In this document: piece by piece, positions 11,313-22,950 of the stretch
Position numbering within the stretch: position 1 is the stretch's first letter
Layout: every line of letters starts with the position of its first letter
From: Beroe forskalii
Lineage: Eukaryota > Ctenophora > Nuda > Beroida > Beroidae
DNA length: 64,000 nt
Direction: 5' to 3'
Assembly: GCA_011033025.1 (NCBI GenBank)
Contig: WFMF01000162.1
Coordinates: forward strand, 309,834 to 373,833
Notes under the pieces: model-generated
Database searches by the model: none
What the model was told of the DNA's origin: nothing
The model's input: the letters and a program-made list of their open reading frames with translations, nothing else
Program-made: the position numbers and the translations under genes

Positions 11313-11490
11313 CCCTCTTAAACTTAGTAACGTTGATAGAGTCTGTCCCCCTGTAGCCCTCTTTAACTTTGTAACGTTGATAGAGTCTGTCCCCCTCTAG
11401 CCTCTTTAACTTTGTAACGTTGATAGAGTCTGTCCCCCTGTAGCCCTCTCTTTAACTTTGTAACGTTGATAGAGTCTGTATTCCTCCCTG
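11313..11490. repeat. 45 bp minisatellite
   Basis: Four units of CTTTAACTTTGTAACGTTGA plus TAGAGTCTGTCCCCCTGTAG. It is the right-hand continuation of the array at 6826-6929. The first unit has CTTAAACTTAG instead of CTTTAACTTTG and matches the left flank, which supports reading it as the LINE target duplication. Confidence 0.85.
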
Positions 11491-12390
11491 GTTGGATAAT
11501 AAGCCTCTCTCTCTACTTGGTTGCCTGTCGATATTAACACGTATCAAATGCCATTGTGAAGCCCGCCAACTTGCGGCAGCATTATGCAAATCATTGCGAG
11601 CCTTAATCAGCTCCTGAATAGAAGGCAAGGCATTAATAAACCATGCAGTCAGCCTTAAAACAATTCTAATTAAGCCATTAACCTGACTCTCGAACTAATT
11701 TCAATACCCCAGGAACAAAGAGTTAGCACCCTCCATTGTCCGCCCTCTTGAAAAAGAAAAATTCCCTTATCAGACAAGAAAATGCTGTCTGAGTGGGAAA
11801 GTCTTGAATTTTAATCAGTTAGGAGCAGGTTTGGTGCCTGATTTATCACTCTCAATCCGTGCACCTCCGCGCGGAATCGCATTAAAAAGAGGAGACAATA
11901 CTTCAAACCTGTGCATCTACTTTGTGATGTTAAATTGCCTCCTCTTTTTGCATGATTTTAATTCATAATGCAGTGTGTGTCACGTGACCAGGACTCTGAC
12001 AGTTTCCATTGGGCGAGGTGAGCACAGTGACACCTCCTATTGGTTGAGATGGCCATGGAGCCCTTATGCAGCGGGTTTTAACTTGGAATTCACCATCTCA
12101 TTACTTATAACGTGTAACAACATGAAAAGTATAGGGTTTGTAACACTCTAAAGTGGCACAAAACCCTATTTTGAATGTAGCTAATGAGAGATCAGAAAAC
12201 AAGCTTAACGTATGATGCTGAAAACTTTAAGGAGTAGGTATAAAATATAATAGGTGATGCCTGATAGCCAAAAAATAGCTGCGTAAATTTAGGATATTAC
12301 TTCAGGTTTCTGGTACTAAATTATTTAATGTCAGATCAACGAAGGAAAATTTCGTGACACCTTTAAAATGATAACATTTATAAAACCTTT
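11491..12390. other. Intergenic, nothing recognised
   Basis: Mixed-composition sequence with no convincing ORF or repeat. A minisatellite-like remnant at 11490-11530 fades out. Confidence 0.45.
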
Positions 12391-12534
12391 AAATACATAA
12401 ACCCGCGCCTATCCGGTCCATTTTGGGATACTTCCAAAGTGTTTAGCCCAAGGGATGAATCCTTATTTGACCCGCAGCCCGAAGGACGGGGTCTAAACCA
12501 ATATGGACCTGATTAGGCGAGTGTCTATGTATTA
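12391..12534. mobile_element. About 144 bp hairpin MITE
   Basis: Left arm AAATACATAAACCCGCGCCT with GGTCCATTTTGG and right arm CCAATATGGACC with AGGCGAGTGTCTATGTATT are imperfect inverted repeats around a GC-rich centre. No clear target duplication. Confidence 0.55.
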
Positions 12535-12544
12535 TAGACTCCTA

Positions 12545-12918
12545 TGACATGCCATTGAGACACCTCACCCAAATAAGACATAGATTCGGTGAGGTTTAGG
12601 GTTTAGGGACATAGTGTACTGGTGGTTGATATCCAGGATAGTAATTTTGGGGCCTCTATATTTATCTAAACAAATATGAGTTTATTGTCTTTATTTTAGG
12701 GGAACACTATGTCATTATGGCTCGGCTGTGTTGTGTTCCCCAAGTTATATGTTGCATTAATAGGAGGGTAATTTTAAAGTGACTTTGTTATACATATTAT
12801 TATATTACTGCAATATTTAATTTAAACCTTTCAAATAAAAAGAAATGAATAAGTGCACCACCAGGCACCAATACCTCACCGAACCTATTTGAGTTATTTA
12901 GTGTCTCAATGTTATGTC
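12545..12918. mobile_element. About 374 bp TIR element (MITE)
   Basis: Inverted ends: left GACATGCCATTGAGACAC, right GTGTCTCAATGTTATGTC. Inside them are inner inverted blocks TTCGGTGAGGT (12584) and ACCTCACCGAA (12873). The body is AT-rich and non-coding. It sits only 10 bp from the preceding MITE. Confidence 0.65.
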
Positions 12919-12964
12919 TGCTCATGATGTGAAATGTCTCCATTTCAAACATAATTCAAAGACT

Positions 12965-13650
12965 CGATGGACGGAGCACAGGTGACGCTGCAGGGGAGAA
13001 TGTTCCAAAGCTTTGGAACAGTCACTGCGAATGATTTATCAAACAGGGACTTTGCGTACGATGGAGCTTTCTTTTGAGCTTTGGTAGAGGTGGAACACAG
13101 CATGGAATTCGTAGCCGGATGTGTTTGAAGGACTTCAATCTCTTAATTGGAGGTCGTTGAGAGCGAGACCATTGAGGGATTGAGAATATTCCAGGCCTGA
13201 ATGATGATGAGATGATGTATCTCTCTCGACGTCTCTGGATTGAAATCAGGTTTAGGTAGTTTAGACGCTCCCAATGATTGAGACCTTTGCAGGGTAATTC
13301 GTAAAGGGTAAAGGCTCTTTGTAGTGATTCTAGCCTTCTGACATCACACATGAAAGCATGAAAGCATTAATGAGAGGTTCCATAATCCATATACTGAACT
13401 GGAGTATTCCAGTCTGCTTCGACCAATGGACTTGAAGAGGGCGAGTTATTCGCTATATTTTGTCTGTGTTGCCCTGTACTCCATCTCCTCGTTCACACTT
13501 TCACAGCTCCAGTATCGAGTAAGGGGTTGTTTCTTTTTTTGGATCAGGTAAGCAGGTATGTAACCCGGAACCAGTGGCTTATCCGGGACCCGGGTATTGG
13601 GCGACAATACCAGGCACGCCAAGTCCCCTGGGCTATTTGGGTTGCCTCCT
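12965..13650 (-). pseudogene. Degenerate 3' end of a CR1-like LINE ORF2
   Basis: Minus-strand fragments resemble the C terminus of the two CR1-like RTs in this window. The block read from 13351 gives RRLESLQRAFT, GLNHWERLNYLNLISIQRRRERYI, comparable to the VESIQRYFTKR / LQRRRERYI region. The block at 13465-13650 matches 37460-37590 at the base level (the end of the ORF, with GYTPPNSNSLLDW-type residues). The two blocks are out of order relative to a normal ORF and contain stops and frameshifts, so this is an old rearranged copy. Confidence 0.6.
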
Positions 13651-14491
13651 TCATGAAGTGAATTCAGATGTTTTCATAAAATGAGCAATATTATTGGTAC
13701 ACCTTGTAACTTTCGTTTCAGTAGGACACGAACATGCAGCTGTAATATCTGGAACGCGCGATGCCATGAAAAGCGTTTTACAAGTCATGAAAGTCGTAAC
13801 GTTAATAATTTCCACTTTGCGCGGCGCGCGTGTGGGAAACCTAAGAAATATGCGGGAAATACCTAACACGTGACTTATCGGAATCTATAAATCTCAAGGG
13901 ATTTTCATGAAATGGCAGCCAAATTTGTATCATTTTCCCTGAATTTCTGACCTTACAGACTCAAATAAGGAGTGACTAACTTCGATTCATTGCATATTAC
14001 GTTTGTACCAGAAAAAACAAGATTCTATTGAAAGTGAATGTATGTAGAATATAAAAAGTTACAATACTACTGGAATTTAAAAAGTCACTCGTAAAAAGCA
14101 ATCACGGCATTCTCCCTCCACTTTGGCACTTTCACCGGGTCCATTGCCAGTCCAAACTCAGGAGTATTGGTTAGAATACTCAGAGCTTTTATTGTTAGAG
14201 ACATAAGTAAGTGTAACTAGTCAGTTAAAAGTACTGAACTAGTACCACTGCCGAGTAATACTGTTCCACCCCAAATTAATTAAGTAAAAACTAGTGCCAC
14301 TGTCACAGAGTCTATTAATCCTCGGTGTTCTTGGGCTTGCCTTCTCGATAGGGTATACCATTGTTATGGGATACAATTGGTATGGATACCATTAGTAGGG
14401 CGTACCATTGGTAGGGCATACCACACTTGGTCCACAGGAGTCTAGGATAGAATGATAGAACCACTATCGTTAGAAGGTAGGTATATGATCG
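13651..14491. other. Intergenic / 3' flank of the carrier gene, nothing recognised
   Basis: No domain or repeat I can support. Around 14335-14430 a loosely repeated ATACCATTNGTA motif occurs four to five times. This stretch should hold the 3' UTR of the minus-strand carrier gene. Confidence 0.4.
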
Positions 14492-17400
14492 TCAGATTGG
14501 CTTGATGCCCGTCATCTTCCTGAGCTGTTCGAAGAGGAGGAAGGTGATGCAGGTGTGAGGTGCAATGCGGCACCAGTTGGGCAGCCAGCCCTTGTAGAGA
14601 CCTTTAATACCTTCACTCTGTAGTACCATCAGGATCACCTGAAACCATGTGCGATGTAACACTAACAGCGTCAGTGGTTGCGTGCGCGAGGGGGTCAGGC
14701 AACGCCTGACAAGTCCCCAGCCGGCCAAAAAGCGTTTAAAATACGTTTATTCAACGTTTTTTGGGAAACCTTAACGAAACGAAATAACGTTTAATAAACG
14801 TTTTTTCGCGTAACGTTTTAAAGCATACATTCGGTTTAAAATTTACGTTTCATAAACGTTTCTAGGGAAACGTTTAATAAACGTCAAACAGAAACGGTTA
14901 TTAAACGGAAAATCACTCGGAAAATAGTTCCTGCGGTTTCGTTTATTTATGGTTTATAAATCGTTTTCAAAAAAACGTTTCTGATTGGTATCCTCGAAAC
15001 TATAAATAAACCAATTGATTAACTATTTCATCACTAAATTATATTTCTTACTGTCCTAGACCCCTAGGACAATCTCGACTTGGACTATAGTGAGTTCTCC
15101 GTCGACCATGAGTATACAGTATGAGTACACACATGGTTTTAACAAAGTAATAGAACTGGGTTATTAACCACAGTATTTGCCTTGCAAGGCACAATTTACA
15201 GACTGAAGCAGGACGGGGATATAATTGTAAGGGTAAAAGGTTTCTGTGTTTCTATGATAAGGTTTATTTTTGGTATATTTTTAGCTTATTTTGTTTATTT
15301 TGGTTTATTTTTTATTCATTCGCTATATCTATCAAGTTTTTTGTGCGTGTTGATTAAGCAATTTTCTTATCAACAAATTGCAGCGTATTTGCACAATATA
15401 GCACAAGCCTTTGTCCACAGCTGGCACGAGTTCACGCCCTGGGCAAGGCGGTAATCCGCGGAAAGATAGAGAGTAGAACCATGTTTAAAATGTTATTTTG
15501 CGCAATTTTGAACATCTATAACTAAATCAATTTTTATCGGATAATGTTTTAAATTGGTAAGTTGCTTATATTGTTCCTTAAGATTTAGCTATAAAACAAT
15601 TCTCAGAGCAATCAGGTGTTAAATGCGGCCTCTGGAAGCCTCTAAAAATTGACCTGCAAAATGATTAAAATAGGTTTTTGGCGAAAAACGTTCTGCTGCC
15701 GCACTTAGTGATGCTAGTGACCTTTTTCATGGTGTCCTGTTGCCTGTTAGTAAAAATGATGGAAAATAGGAGATGAAATTGTGCTGCACGTGAGTTCACG
15801 CGAAGTTTTGTAGAAATTAGGGCATTTCATGAAATCAATATATACATGGGATTTTCGACTTGATTTTGTTAAAACAAGTTCAAATACGATTAATGTGCGT
15901 GAAATTAGGTTCCAATGCTACAATTTTGCACGTGAGTTAGCACGGACGTTTTGTAAAACTTATTGAAATCGCTACTTTTGATTTATTCAGGCATTAAACG
16001 TAATGATGAGTTACGATATGATGAGTTACGATATGATGAGTTACGATATGATGAGTTACGTGGACCCAAAGTGTGTTCGGAGGAGTCGCATGGGTTTGAA
16101 ACGGCCTCATCCAATTTTAAGGGAGATAATTCAGCGACGACTCTTTTGCGGTTTTGGGGCCTTATATACTTATAGTTATATAGTGTACAAAGATCACGCA
16201 TTAAATTCTCGCTAGAAAATCTGCACAGTGTGGCGATCAACGGATGAACTTTCAATGCTGTGTTTGGTGAAAAGTGGGGGGAGGTCAACTGTACTGCAAG
16301 ACGACAGTGATGAAGTTTGACAAGTCTAGTCTACTCAGTCAAATTTGGTTTTTGACAGCTGTCCGCGGTTTTTCTTGTCAAGAGAGCAAGAGCAGAGTCA
16401 GCAGCTGGATCGATTCATCAGTTGAGGCGGATTCCGATCAAAAATCAGGAAACCTTTGGTTACATCAGAGTAAAATGTGAGCAATTCAAGAGTGAGTTTG
16501 AGGAGTGTCAGTGATGCGGTCAAGCATGAGCTGGGGTATGAAGAAAGAAAAGAGAGCTGAAAGCTGCGGTGAAATTTGCTGAGAAACACGGTGACTGAAA
16601 GTGAAAGAAAGGGCGGTAATAGTAATTATACTGTTTGTTCTTGAAGAGATTACCAGCGAAGTTGTGCGGGGGAAGTGGAGAAGAGCCTGCAGTGGACATA
16701 TCTGCAACAGAGCGAGCCATCAGTCCGTGACTGCTATGGGGTGGAAATTTCTAATAACCTGAACAGCCGGATCAAGTTTGATTTTAAAGCCCTTGTGGGT
16801 GCTACACATAGGTTTCAGATAAACAGGTTTTTCTTGAACGAAAAAATACACATTTTAAAAAGTTTACTTGAGGTTTCTATGGAACGAAACTTCAATCCTA
16901 AATTAGTTTTCTGTAAACCATAAATAAACGTTCCACATACGTTTATTTATGGTTTGTAGAAAACGTTATATATAAACCAAAAATAAACGTATCAGAAACG
17001 TTTAATTTTTGGTTTGGTGTAAACGTTTCTACAGATCCGTCTATTAAACGTATCAAAAATGTTTAGAAATAACGTTTGACGAAAACCAAAATTAAACCAA
17101 AGAAAAACGTTTTTCATTGGTTTATTTTTGGTTTGGTTTCTTTGTGCCGGCTGGGTCAGTGGTATGTAGCAATGGATAGGGCGCCATTACGGATTCAAAT
17201 GGCAAGAGATGGAATGTATTTTCGGGATGCATGATTGATACTTCATCAGGAACTTTAAACATCAGAGCCTGTCCCTTGACGGCCACAAATCAAATGATAT
17301 CGTATAATCTACCCCAATCACTGACTCTTTGAGACCCATTTGCATTCACAAACAGCTGGAACACATCAAATAATCCCACTATAACTTCTACTGCAAAAAG

Positions 17401-17865
17401 GTGTAATTTACCTGAGGAATGTTCCTGTGAGTTGGCAGGACCCCCGCCCGCCTGGTCTCTGCCTGCATCCTGCTCTTGACCACATCCACAGGGTTGTTTG
17501 CAGAGGCTGCACTGACCCCAGCCACTATACTAGCTAGCAGGTGCAGCAGGGAACCTTCACAGAACCAGCCGGTTTGTAGCAGCAGGTGCTTAGAGTGGTC
17601 GTACGCAGGGATCTGCGGGAAGAGGAAGAGGGTCTCTTATCATTAGGGTTCGCAGGACAGGTCATTGAACGCGAAAATCAAAAAGTGCGAGTGACTGAAA
17701 GTGAAGGAAAAACTCTTAAATCATGAGCCAGAAAATGAATTTGGTACCTGAGCGGCGGTGGTGATTGCTGCACGGGTCACGTTGGGTCCCACACCCCTCC
17801 ACAAACCTCTCACCACCCCCTCCTCCAACCCGATCTGATATAGCAACCTCCACGTGTTGGGTAAC
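14492..17865 (-). CDS. Mitochondrial carrier (SLC25) family protein, last three exons
   Basis: Exons in coding order: 17865-17748, 17612-17412 and 14638-14492, with the stop TGA read leftward at 14494-14492. All junctions are GT-AG and phases agree (118, 201 and 147 bp). The joined 155 residues contain GLWRGVGPNVTRAA, then IPAYDHSKHLLL, then the carrier signature NPVDVVKSRMQ (PxDxxKxRxQ form), and finally GLYKGWLPNWCRIAPHT and FLLFEQLRK before a short tail. This is the end of repeat 2 and all of repeat 3 of the six-helix carrier fold of the inner mitochondrial membrane. The pattern is closest to the uncoupling protein/dicarboxylate carrier branch, but the substrate cannot be assigned. The 5' half (about 150 residues) must lie further right on the minus strand; I did not find it, and a large transposon occupies the adjoining intron. 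Confidence 0.88.
14715..17155. mobile_element. 2.4 kb TIR element in the last intron of the carrier gene
   Basis: Ends are inverted: CCCAGCCGGC at 14717-14726 and GCCGGCTGGG at 17146-17155. Subterminal zones at 14735-15000 and 16890-17130 are packed with AAACG/CGTTT words (CGTTTATTAAACG-like), many palindromic, as in transposase-binding arrays. The middle (15000-16890) is AT-rich with no transposase I can recognise; a 90-residue hydrophobic frame at 15182-15454 is not convincing. It looks like a non-autonomous DNA transposon. Target duplication is unclear, so the superfamily is unknown. Confidence 0.65.
16001..16060. repeat. 15 bp microsatellite, four units
   Basis: ATGATGAGTTACGAT repeated four times. 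Because the unit is a multiple of three it opens frames on both strands (MMSYD repeats). Confidence 0.95.
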
Positions 17866-18654
17866 CTGAAAAATGAGAGAGTTAGAAAGTTAGAAGTTGG
17901 GTGACCTGAAACATGTGGGAGTTATCAAGCTCAGTGCAATAAGTATTGGCCGACAACACCGGGGCAGCTTCAGTTAGATAGTGAATTGAGGTCGTGGAGG
18001 CATCTTGATCACATAATAGTTATTGTCTATCCTAATGCTCTAATGCTCACACGCTAAGCTTCTCTTAGTCCAGCAATAGTTTCAACAGATAATCAGGAGC
18101 TTAATTACCTTATTGGCCTTTATTTAGCCGGCCTTTTTTAACCGGCCCTATGGACAAAAATCGAATCCTCTTTGAACCGTTTTAACCGGCCCCTTGGATA
18201 AAATTTTTTCTATTGGTTACCAGGTCAAGGATTTTATACTCTAAAATGGCCACTACAACCAATTTATAGTTAATAAATTTCATCAAAAGACCCAAATACC
18301 CCCACATCCAGAAAATTTTCAATTTCCTCTGAGACCAATTTTTTATGATTTCTGTGGCCTGCTCGCTTCGCTCGCAAAAAAGACCACAAATGACAAATAA
18401 ATGCAAGGAACAATATTTAGTTTTTAGTCCTTGCTGATCTTTCTTAGTGCCGCAGGCGAAAATTTCGAAACTTTCACATCAAAAACTGTGTCTAGGACCA
18501 ATTTAGTAACTTTTAATAATGAATCAAAACAGCCTGCCGCAGGCAAAAATTTCTGGTGTTTTGCATCCATATTTGCAGGAATCTGTATAATTTGATTACA
18601 GAAGCCGGCTGCATTCAGAAAATTTTAATGTTTCACATCTGTGGCTGTGTATAA

Positions 18655-18696
18655 AGGTAAATAGGTAAATAGGTAAATAGGTAAATAGGTAAATAG
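18655..18696. repeat. (GGTAAATA)n microsatellite
   Basis: Five short AGGTAAAT units in a row. Confidence 0.9.
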
Positions 18697-18859
18697 TATA
18701 AATGTCCAAAAAGGTTCTAAGCCTCTGTTCGGACTGAAATTACAGTTTAATTTCAATAATATTCAATCATTCCTTTGAAGTCAGGAATCCAAGAAAAAAA
18801 AGCATTATATCCCAAAAATTGTAACAAAAACAGCTGTTAAAAACACTCTGCAGAAAAAG

Positions 18860-19768
18860 CTAAGTCTTTTCGACTGTCACGATTTGCCCCTGTTTGATGT
18901 AGTGTTTCTTGTCGGGCTGTTCCGTCTTTTTACGCTTCAATTCCAGGATCAACTGTCTGTGCTGTGCGCGCTCTTCAGGGGACATGTCAGGCGAAACGAA
19001 CACTGATTTCAGTGCTTCAACGGACCTTAGTCGTTTTGATTTGTAGAGAATCTGCTGGACGGGAACATTGCCACTCAAAGTTACTTTCACCGGCCTAGCT
19101 TTCCCAGCGATATTTTTCCCAATACGTGAAGCCATGAAGGTAGGCTTTTCCTCGACAGAACGAAACACTTGTTCCACTTTTTCTGACAATGTCTCTTCCT
19201 TCTGCTCTGGAAGCCCAAATAGCATCAAGTTTTTAGACCGATCCTCTTCCTCAACAACTGCTTGCACTACTTTCTTCAGGGCATCAGGTGGGATTACAGC
19301 TGCGGGTGGTGGTTTAGCTGTCAGGACACTGCTGTAAGACTTCATCTCAGATTGCATTGTGTTCTTGACAGTAGACTGAACTGTAGTCTGCAAAGACTTT
19401 AACTGCTCCGTGTTGCATTTCAACTGCTCGCCTTGAATCCGTATCACTGTCGACTGGGATTCAAGCAAATCTGTTTTGAGCAATTCATTAACATTCCGCA
19501 AATCCTTTACCATCTCCAGTTGATTTTCGATGAGAGAAAATGCTTCTGCCAAAAATTCGGCCAGTTTCGCTTTCTTCATTGAGGGCTTGTTCAAAGATTC
19601 CCCGGAAATGCTCTCAAGTTTTTTCGTAGCTTCCCTGAACTCGTCTATCCAACTAACTGCATCGTCACATTGATCGTCCAAATATTCCGGGTCAACTCTT
19701 TTCAGCATTGACCGAGTTCCATCCGGCATCGAACACTCCTCTCTGATATACTCTTCAGCTGCTGACAT
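18860..19768 (-). CDS. LINE ORF1-like protein (coiled coil plus RRM-like domain)
   Basis: Intact minus-strand ORF. I take the Met at 19768 (MSAAEEYIREE) as the start, giving 302 residues; the frame is open back to a Met at 19867, but that extension is Cys/Ile-rich and poorly matched. An acidic N-terminal part is followed by a coiled-coil-like stretch (heptad Leu/Ile across about residues 75-150). Then come KNLMLFGLPEQKE and ASRIGK..RPVKVTLS, the form seen in ORF1 RNA-binding proteins of CR1/L2-type LINEs, and a Lys-rich tail. It would act as a nucleic-acid chaperone in a retrotransposon RNP. It faces the RT gene at 20206 head to head rather than being co-linear with it, so the two are either separate insertions or an inverted 5' end. 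Confidence 0.6.
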   Translation of the reverse strand: MSAAEEYIREECSMPDGTRSMLKRVDPEYLDDQCDDAVSWIDEFREATKKLESISGESLNKPSMKKAKLAEFLAEAFSLIENQLEMVKDLRNVNELLKTDLLESQSTVIRIQGEQLKCNTEQLKSLQTTVQSTVKNTMQSEMKSYSSVLTAKPPPAAVIPPDALKKVVQAVVEEEDRSKNLMLFGLPEQKEETLSEKVEQVFRSVEEKPTFMASRIGKNIAGKARPVKVTLSGNVPVQQILYKSKRLRSVEALKSVFVSPDMSPEERAQHRQLILELKRKKTEQPDKKHYIKQGQIVTVEKT

Positions 19769-19914
19769 GATGTGATGGTGTATAGTCCAGGTATACTGTA
19801 TACTTTGCAGTATAGTACAATCACAGCAAGCCCGCTGTAGCTGCTCAGTAACACATGCGATAAGCAAAGAGATAAGGGAGGGCTAAATTAGCAACGAAAT
19901 GCAAACGTGTATAC

Positions 19915-20190
19915 GATATATATAGGTATAAGGCCAATTTAATAACGCAATTTGATCACAACAGCCCGCCGCAGGCGAAAATTTTGAGGAATTTTTGCAT
20001 CTGAATCTGCCTCTAAAGTCAATTTTGTATCAATAATTTGCTTGCAATAGTCCGCCAAAAGCGAAAATTTTACATCTGTGGCTGGGTCTAAAACCAATAT
20101 ATTAACACAATTTCACAATCTGATCACAACAGCCCGCGACAGGCGAAAATTTTTAGGTTTTTTGCATCTGAATCTGCCTCTTAAGTCATT
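19915..20190. repeat. Array block of the GCCGCAGGCGAAAATTT repeat
   Basis: Two to three units containing TTTGATCACAACAGCCCGCC and GCATCTGAATCTGCCTCT. The same unit recurs at 18500-18560 and 21780-22520, on both sides of the two LINE genes. The arrays are the background of the TIR element, and the LINE pieces interrupt them. Confidence 0.8.
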
Positions 20191-20205
20191 CTCCTAAAGA
20201 AATGT

Positions 20206-21738
20206 GCAACAAGCCTCAGTTTGCCAATCTATCTTCTGTGGTCGGAGTCCATGTCATCTGGCGTTGTGCCAAAGTTCTACAAGACAGGGTTCATCACTCC
20301 GTTATTTAAGAAAGGTAGCCGATGTGAAGCTGCTAACTACAGACCTGTTACCTTAACTTCACATGTTGTAAAAGTCTACGAGAGAGTAGTCAGAAAACAC
20401 ATGATTCACCATCTGGAATCGAACAACCTACTGACAGATAAGCAGCACGGTTTCAGATCTAACAGAAGCTGCCTGACTCAAATGCTCGACCACTTTGACG
20501 ACATATTCGAAGGATTTACTCAGGGTCAAGATACAGACTCAATATATCTCGATTATGCGAAAGCATTTGATAAAGTGGATCTGGATATTCTTATCAAGAA
20601 GCTAAGGAGATACGGCTTTCACGAAAAGCTAATTACGTGGATCCAGTCATTTCTCACGGACCGTGACCAAGTGGTGGTTCTCAATGGTGTCCACTCCGTC
20701 ATCGCCAAAGTGCTCAGCGGTGTTCCTCAGGGAAGTGTCCTTGGGCCACTCTTATTCATTCTATTTATAAATGATTTGGAGCGTGTTGTGCTTGCATCCA
20801 GGGTCAGCTTTTTTGCAGACGACACTCGAGTTTCCAAACAGATTGGCTGCTATGACGACTGTATGCTGCTTCAGGAAGACTTGAACAGAATTCTCAAGTG
20901 GTCACGTGAAAATAATATGGAACTTCATGAGCAGAAATTTGAGCTCTTGAATCACTTCCATAACAGGAAAAGCTCATTCCTCGAACTCCCCTTCTTCACT
21001 GAGGCTTTGACTTACAAGGTTTCAAACGATGAATCTCTTTACCCTGTGGAGAACGTTAGAGATCTTGGTGTTCAGGTATCAAGTGATTTGAGTTGGTCCA
21101 GACACATTGCAACCACCGTGTCAAAAGCTAGGAGCACGCTATCATGGGTTTTCAGTGTCTTCAAAACTCGAGACAGTATGGTCATGACTACCATGTATAA
21201 GTCACTGGTGAGGAGTACACTAGAGTACTGCTGTCCCCTGTGGAACCCTAGCAAGGTCACTGAGATCCAGCTTCTAGAAGGGGTACAAAGAACTTTCACC
21301 AGTCGTGTAGTTGGTCTACGTCATCTCAACTATTGGGAAAGACTAGCTAAGCTAAAGCTGATGTCACTGCAACGCAGAAGAGAAAGGTACATCATTCTGA
21401 TGATGTGGAAGATTCTCCATAAAGTTGTACCAAATTGCTGTGGAATCGAATTCAAGGAGACATCGAGGCAGGGTACAATAGCCCTCATACCTTCTCTGTC
21501 TAAGTCGAGCACAGTAAGTAATCAGACGCTATATGACAGATCATTTGCAGTCCAAGGACCAAAACTGTGGAACACTATACCGGGCGCAGTTAAAGCAGCT
21601 GAAACATTTAATTCGTTTAAAATCAATTTGTCGAATTATGTTGCTTTGATACCGGACAACCCACCGGTCGCTGGCTACAGCTGCAATTGGTCAAACTCTC
21701 TGGTAGACTACTCACCAGCGCGGTGGTCGGACCTCTGA
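20206..21738 (+). pseudogene. CR1/L2-like LINE reverse transcriptase, 5'-truncated but open
   Basis: Open for over 500 codons to TGA 21736-21738. RT motifs in order: TPLFKKGSR..NYRPVTLTS, HGFRSNRSC, YLDYAKAFDKVD (about 20545-20582), SGVPQGSVLGPLLF (about 20716-20757), FFADDT at about 20809-20826 (catalytic Asp pair), thumb, QRRRERYI and the C-terminal GPKLWNTIP block. No endonuclease precedes it: the coding match stops near 20200, where repeat sequence begins. It therefore cannot be a complete ORF2 (usually 900-1000 residues). The lack of stops suggests a fairly recent insertion. Confidence 0.85.
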
Positions 21739-21779
21739 TGACCCTTTCGACTCTCGGATAAACTCTACCAAGTTACCAA

Positions 21780-22520
21780 GTTAGTTAATTCGGTAATGTC
21801 TAGGAACAATTTGATTGAAAATAACCCGCTGCAAGCGGAAATTGATAATTTGATTACAACAGTCCGCCGCAGGCGAAAATTTTAATGCACTTCACACCTT
21901 CACACTTCCTGTGGCTGTGTCCAAGTCCAATTTATTAATGCAATTTGATCACAGCAGCCCGCCGCAGGCAAAAATTTTCAGAATTTTTTGCATTGTAATA
22001 CGAAATCTGCCTCTTAACTTAAAGTCAATTCAGTATCAATAATTTGCTTACAAATTACAATAGTCCGCCAAAGACGGAAATTTTTTAAGTTTCACATCTG
22101 TGGCTGGGTCTAAAACCAATTCATTGACACAATTTGATCACAACAGCCCGCCGCAGGCGAAAATTTTTAGGTTTTTTTTCATCTGAATCTGCCTCTAAAG
22201 TCAATTCGGTAATGTCAATGAACAATTTGATTGAAAATAACCCGCTGCAAGCGGAAATTGATAATTTGATCACAACAGCCCGCCGCAGGCGAAAATTTTT
22301 AGGGTTTTTTGCATCTGAATCTGCCTGTAATATGAAGTGAATTTGGTATTGATAATTTGATTACAACAGTCTGCGGGTCCGCCGCACGTGAAAATTTTTA
22401 AAGTACTTCACAGTTCACACGTCCTGTGGCTGTGTCTAAGACCAATTTGATCACAACAGCCCGCCGCAGGCGAAAATTTTTAGAATTTTTTGCATCTTAA
22501 TATGAAATCTGCCTTCAAAG
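21780..22520. repeat. Main array of the GCCGCAGGCGAAAATTT repeat
   Basis: About six diverged units of 100-140 bp. Each has a GATCACAACAGCCCGCCGCA core, a poly-T/A stretch and a GCATCTGAATCTGCC segment, alternating with a shorter AATAACCCGCTGCAAGCGG variant. The same order occurs at 18500 and 19920. Confidence 0.85.
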
Positions 22521-22950
22521 TCAATTTACAATCACATCATATTCCTCTTACTCATGAATGAAACATATTTGTGACACTTGACTTAAAATATGAATATTTT
22601 CCTCTGCCTTCACAATCTAAAATTAACATTTTCATACAAAAAAATTCTTCTCAAACCACCAAAAATTTCCTCTCGAAATCAATTTCCTCCGAGTCAGACT
22701 CGCGACTCGCGTGTTTCTGGATGTGGGCAAATACCGGTCTAATTTCATGATACAGGTCATTATCGTGTCATATAATGGCGTTCAAGAGAATCTAACACTG
22801 TACAAGGCAAGTTTCCTTTGACCTAGATTTACTGGCCTTTAATTTGACCGGCCCCACTTTAACCGGCCTTTTTTTTAACCGGCCCTTTAGACAAAAATCT
22901 CAAAGTCATTTTTGTCCTTAAGGGCCGGTTAAATAAAGGCCAATAAGGTA

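Larger units (their letters stand above)
18106..22950. mobile_element. 4.8 kb composite TIR element flanked by TA
   Basis: The left end reads TACCTTATTGGCCTTTATTT then AGCCGGCC; the right end is its reverse complement with one mismatch (GGCCGGTTAAATAAAGGCC, then AATAAGGTA). A TA at each edge fits a TA target duplication (Tc1/mariner type). Further GGCCGGTTAAA blocks lie just inside both ends. The interior holds a LINE ORF1-like gene (-), an RT gene (+) and several blocks of a tandem repeat. It sits in the intron upstream of the carrier exon at 17748. No transposase was found, so it would move in trans. The same terminal CCTTA occurs in two smaller elements in this window. Confidence 0.7.

Noticed and set aside
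15182-15454. 90-codon hydrophobic frame
   Set aside because: Low-complexity Phe/Leu/Ile from T-rich DNA inside a transposon; no start context, splice or family.
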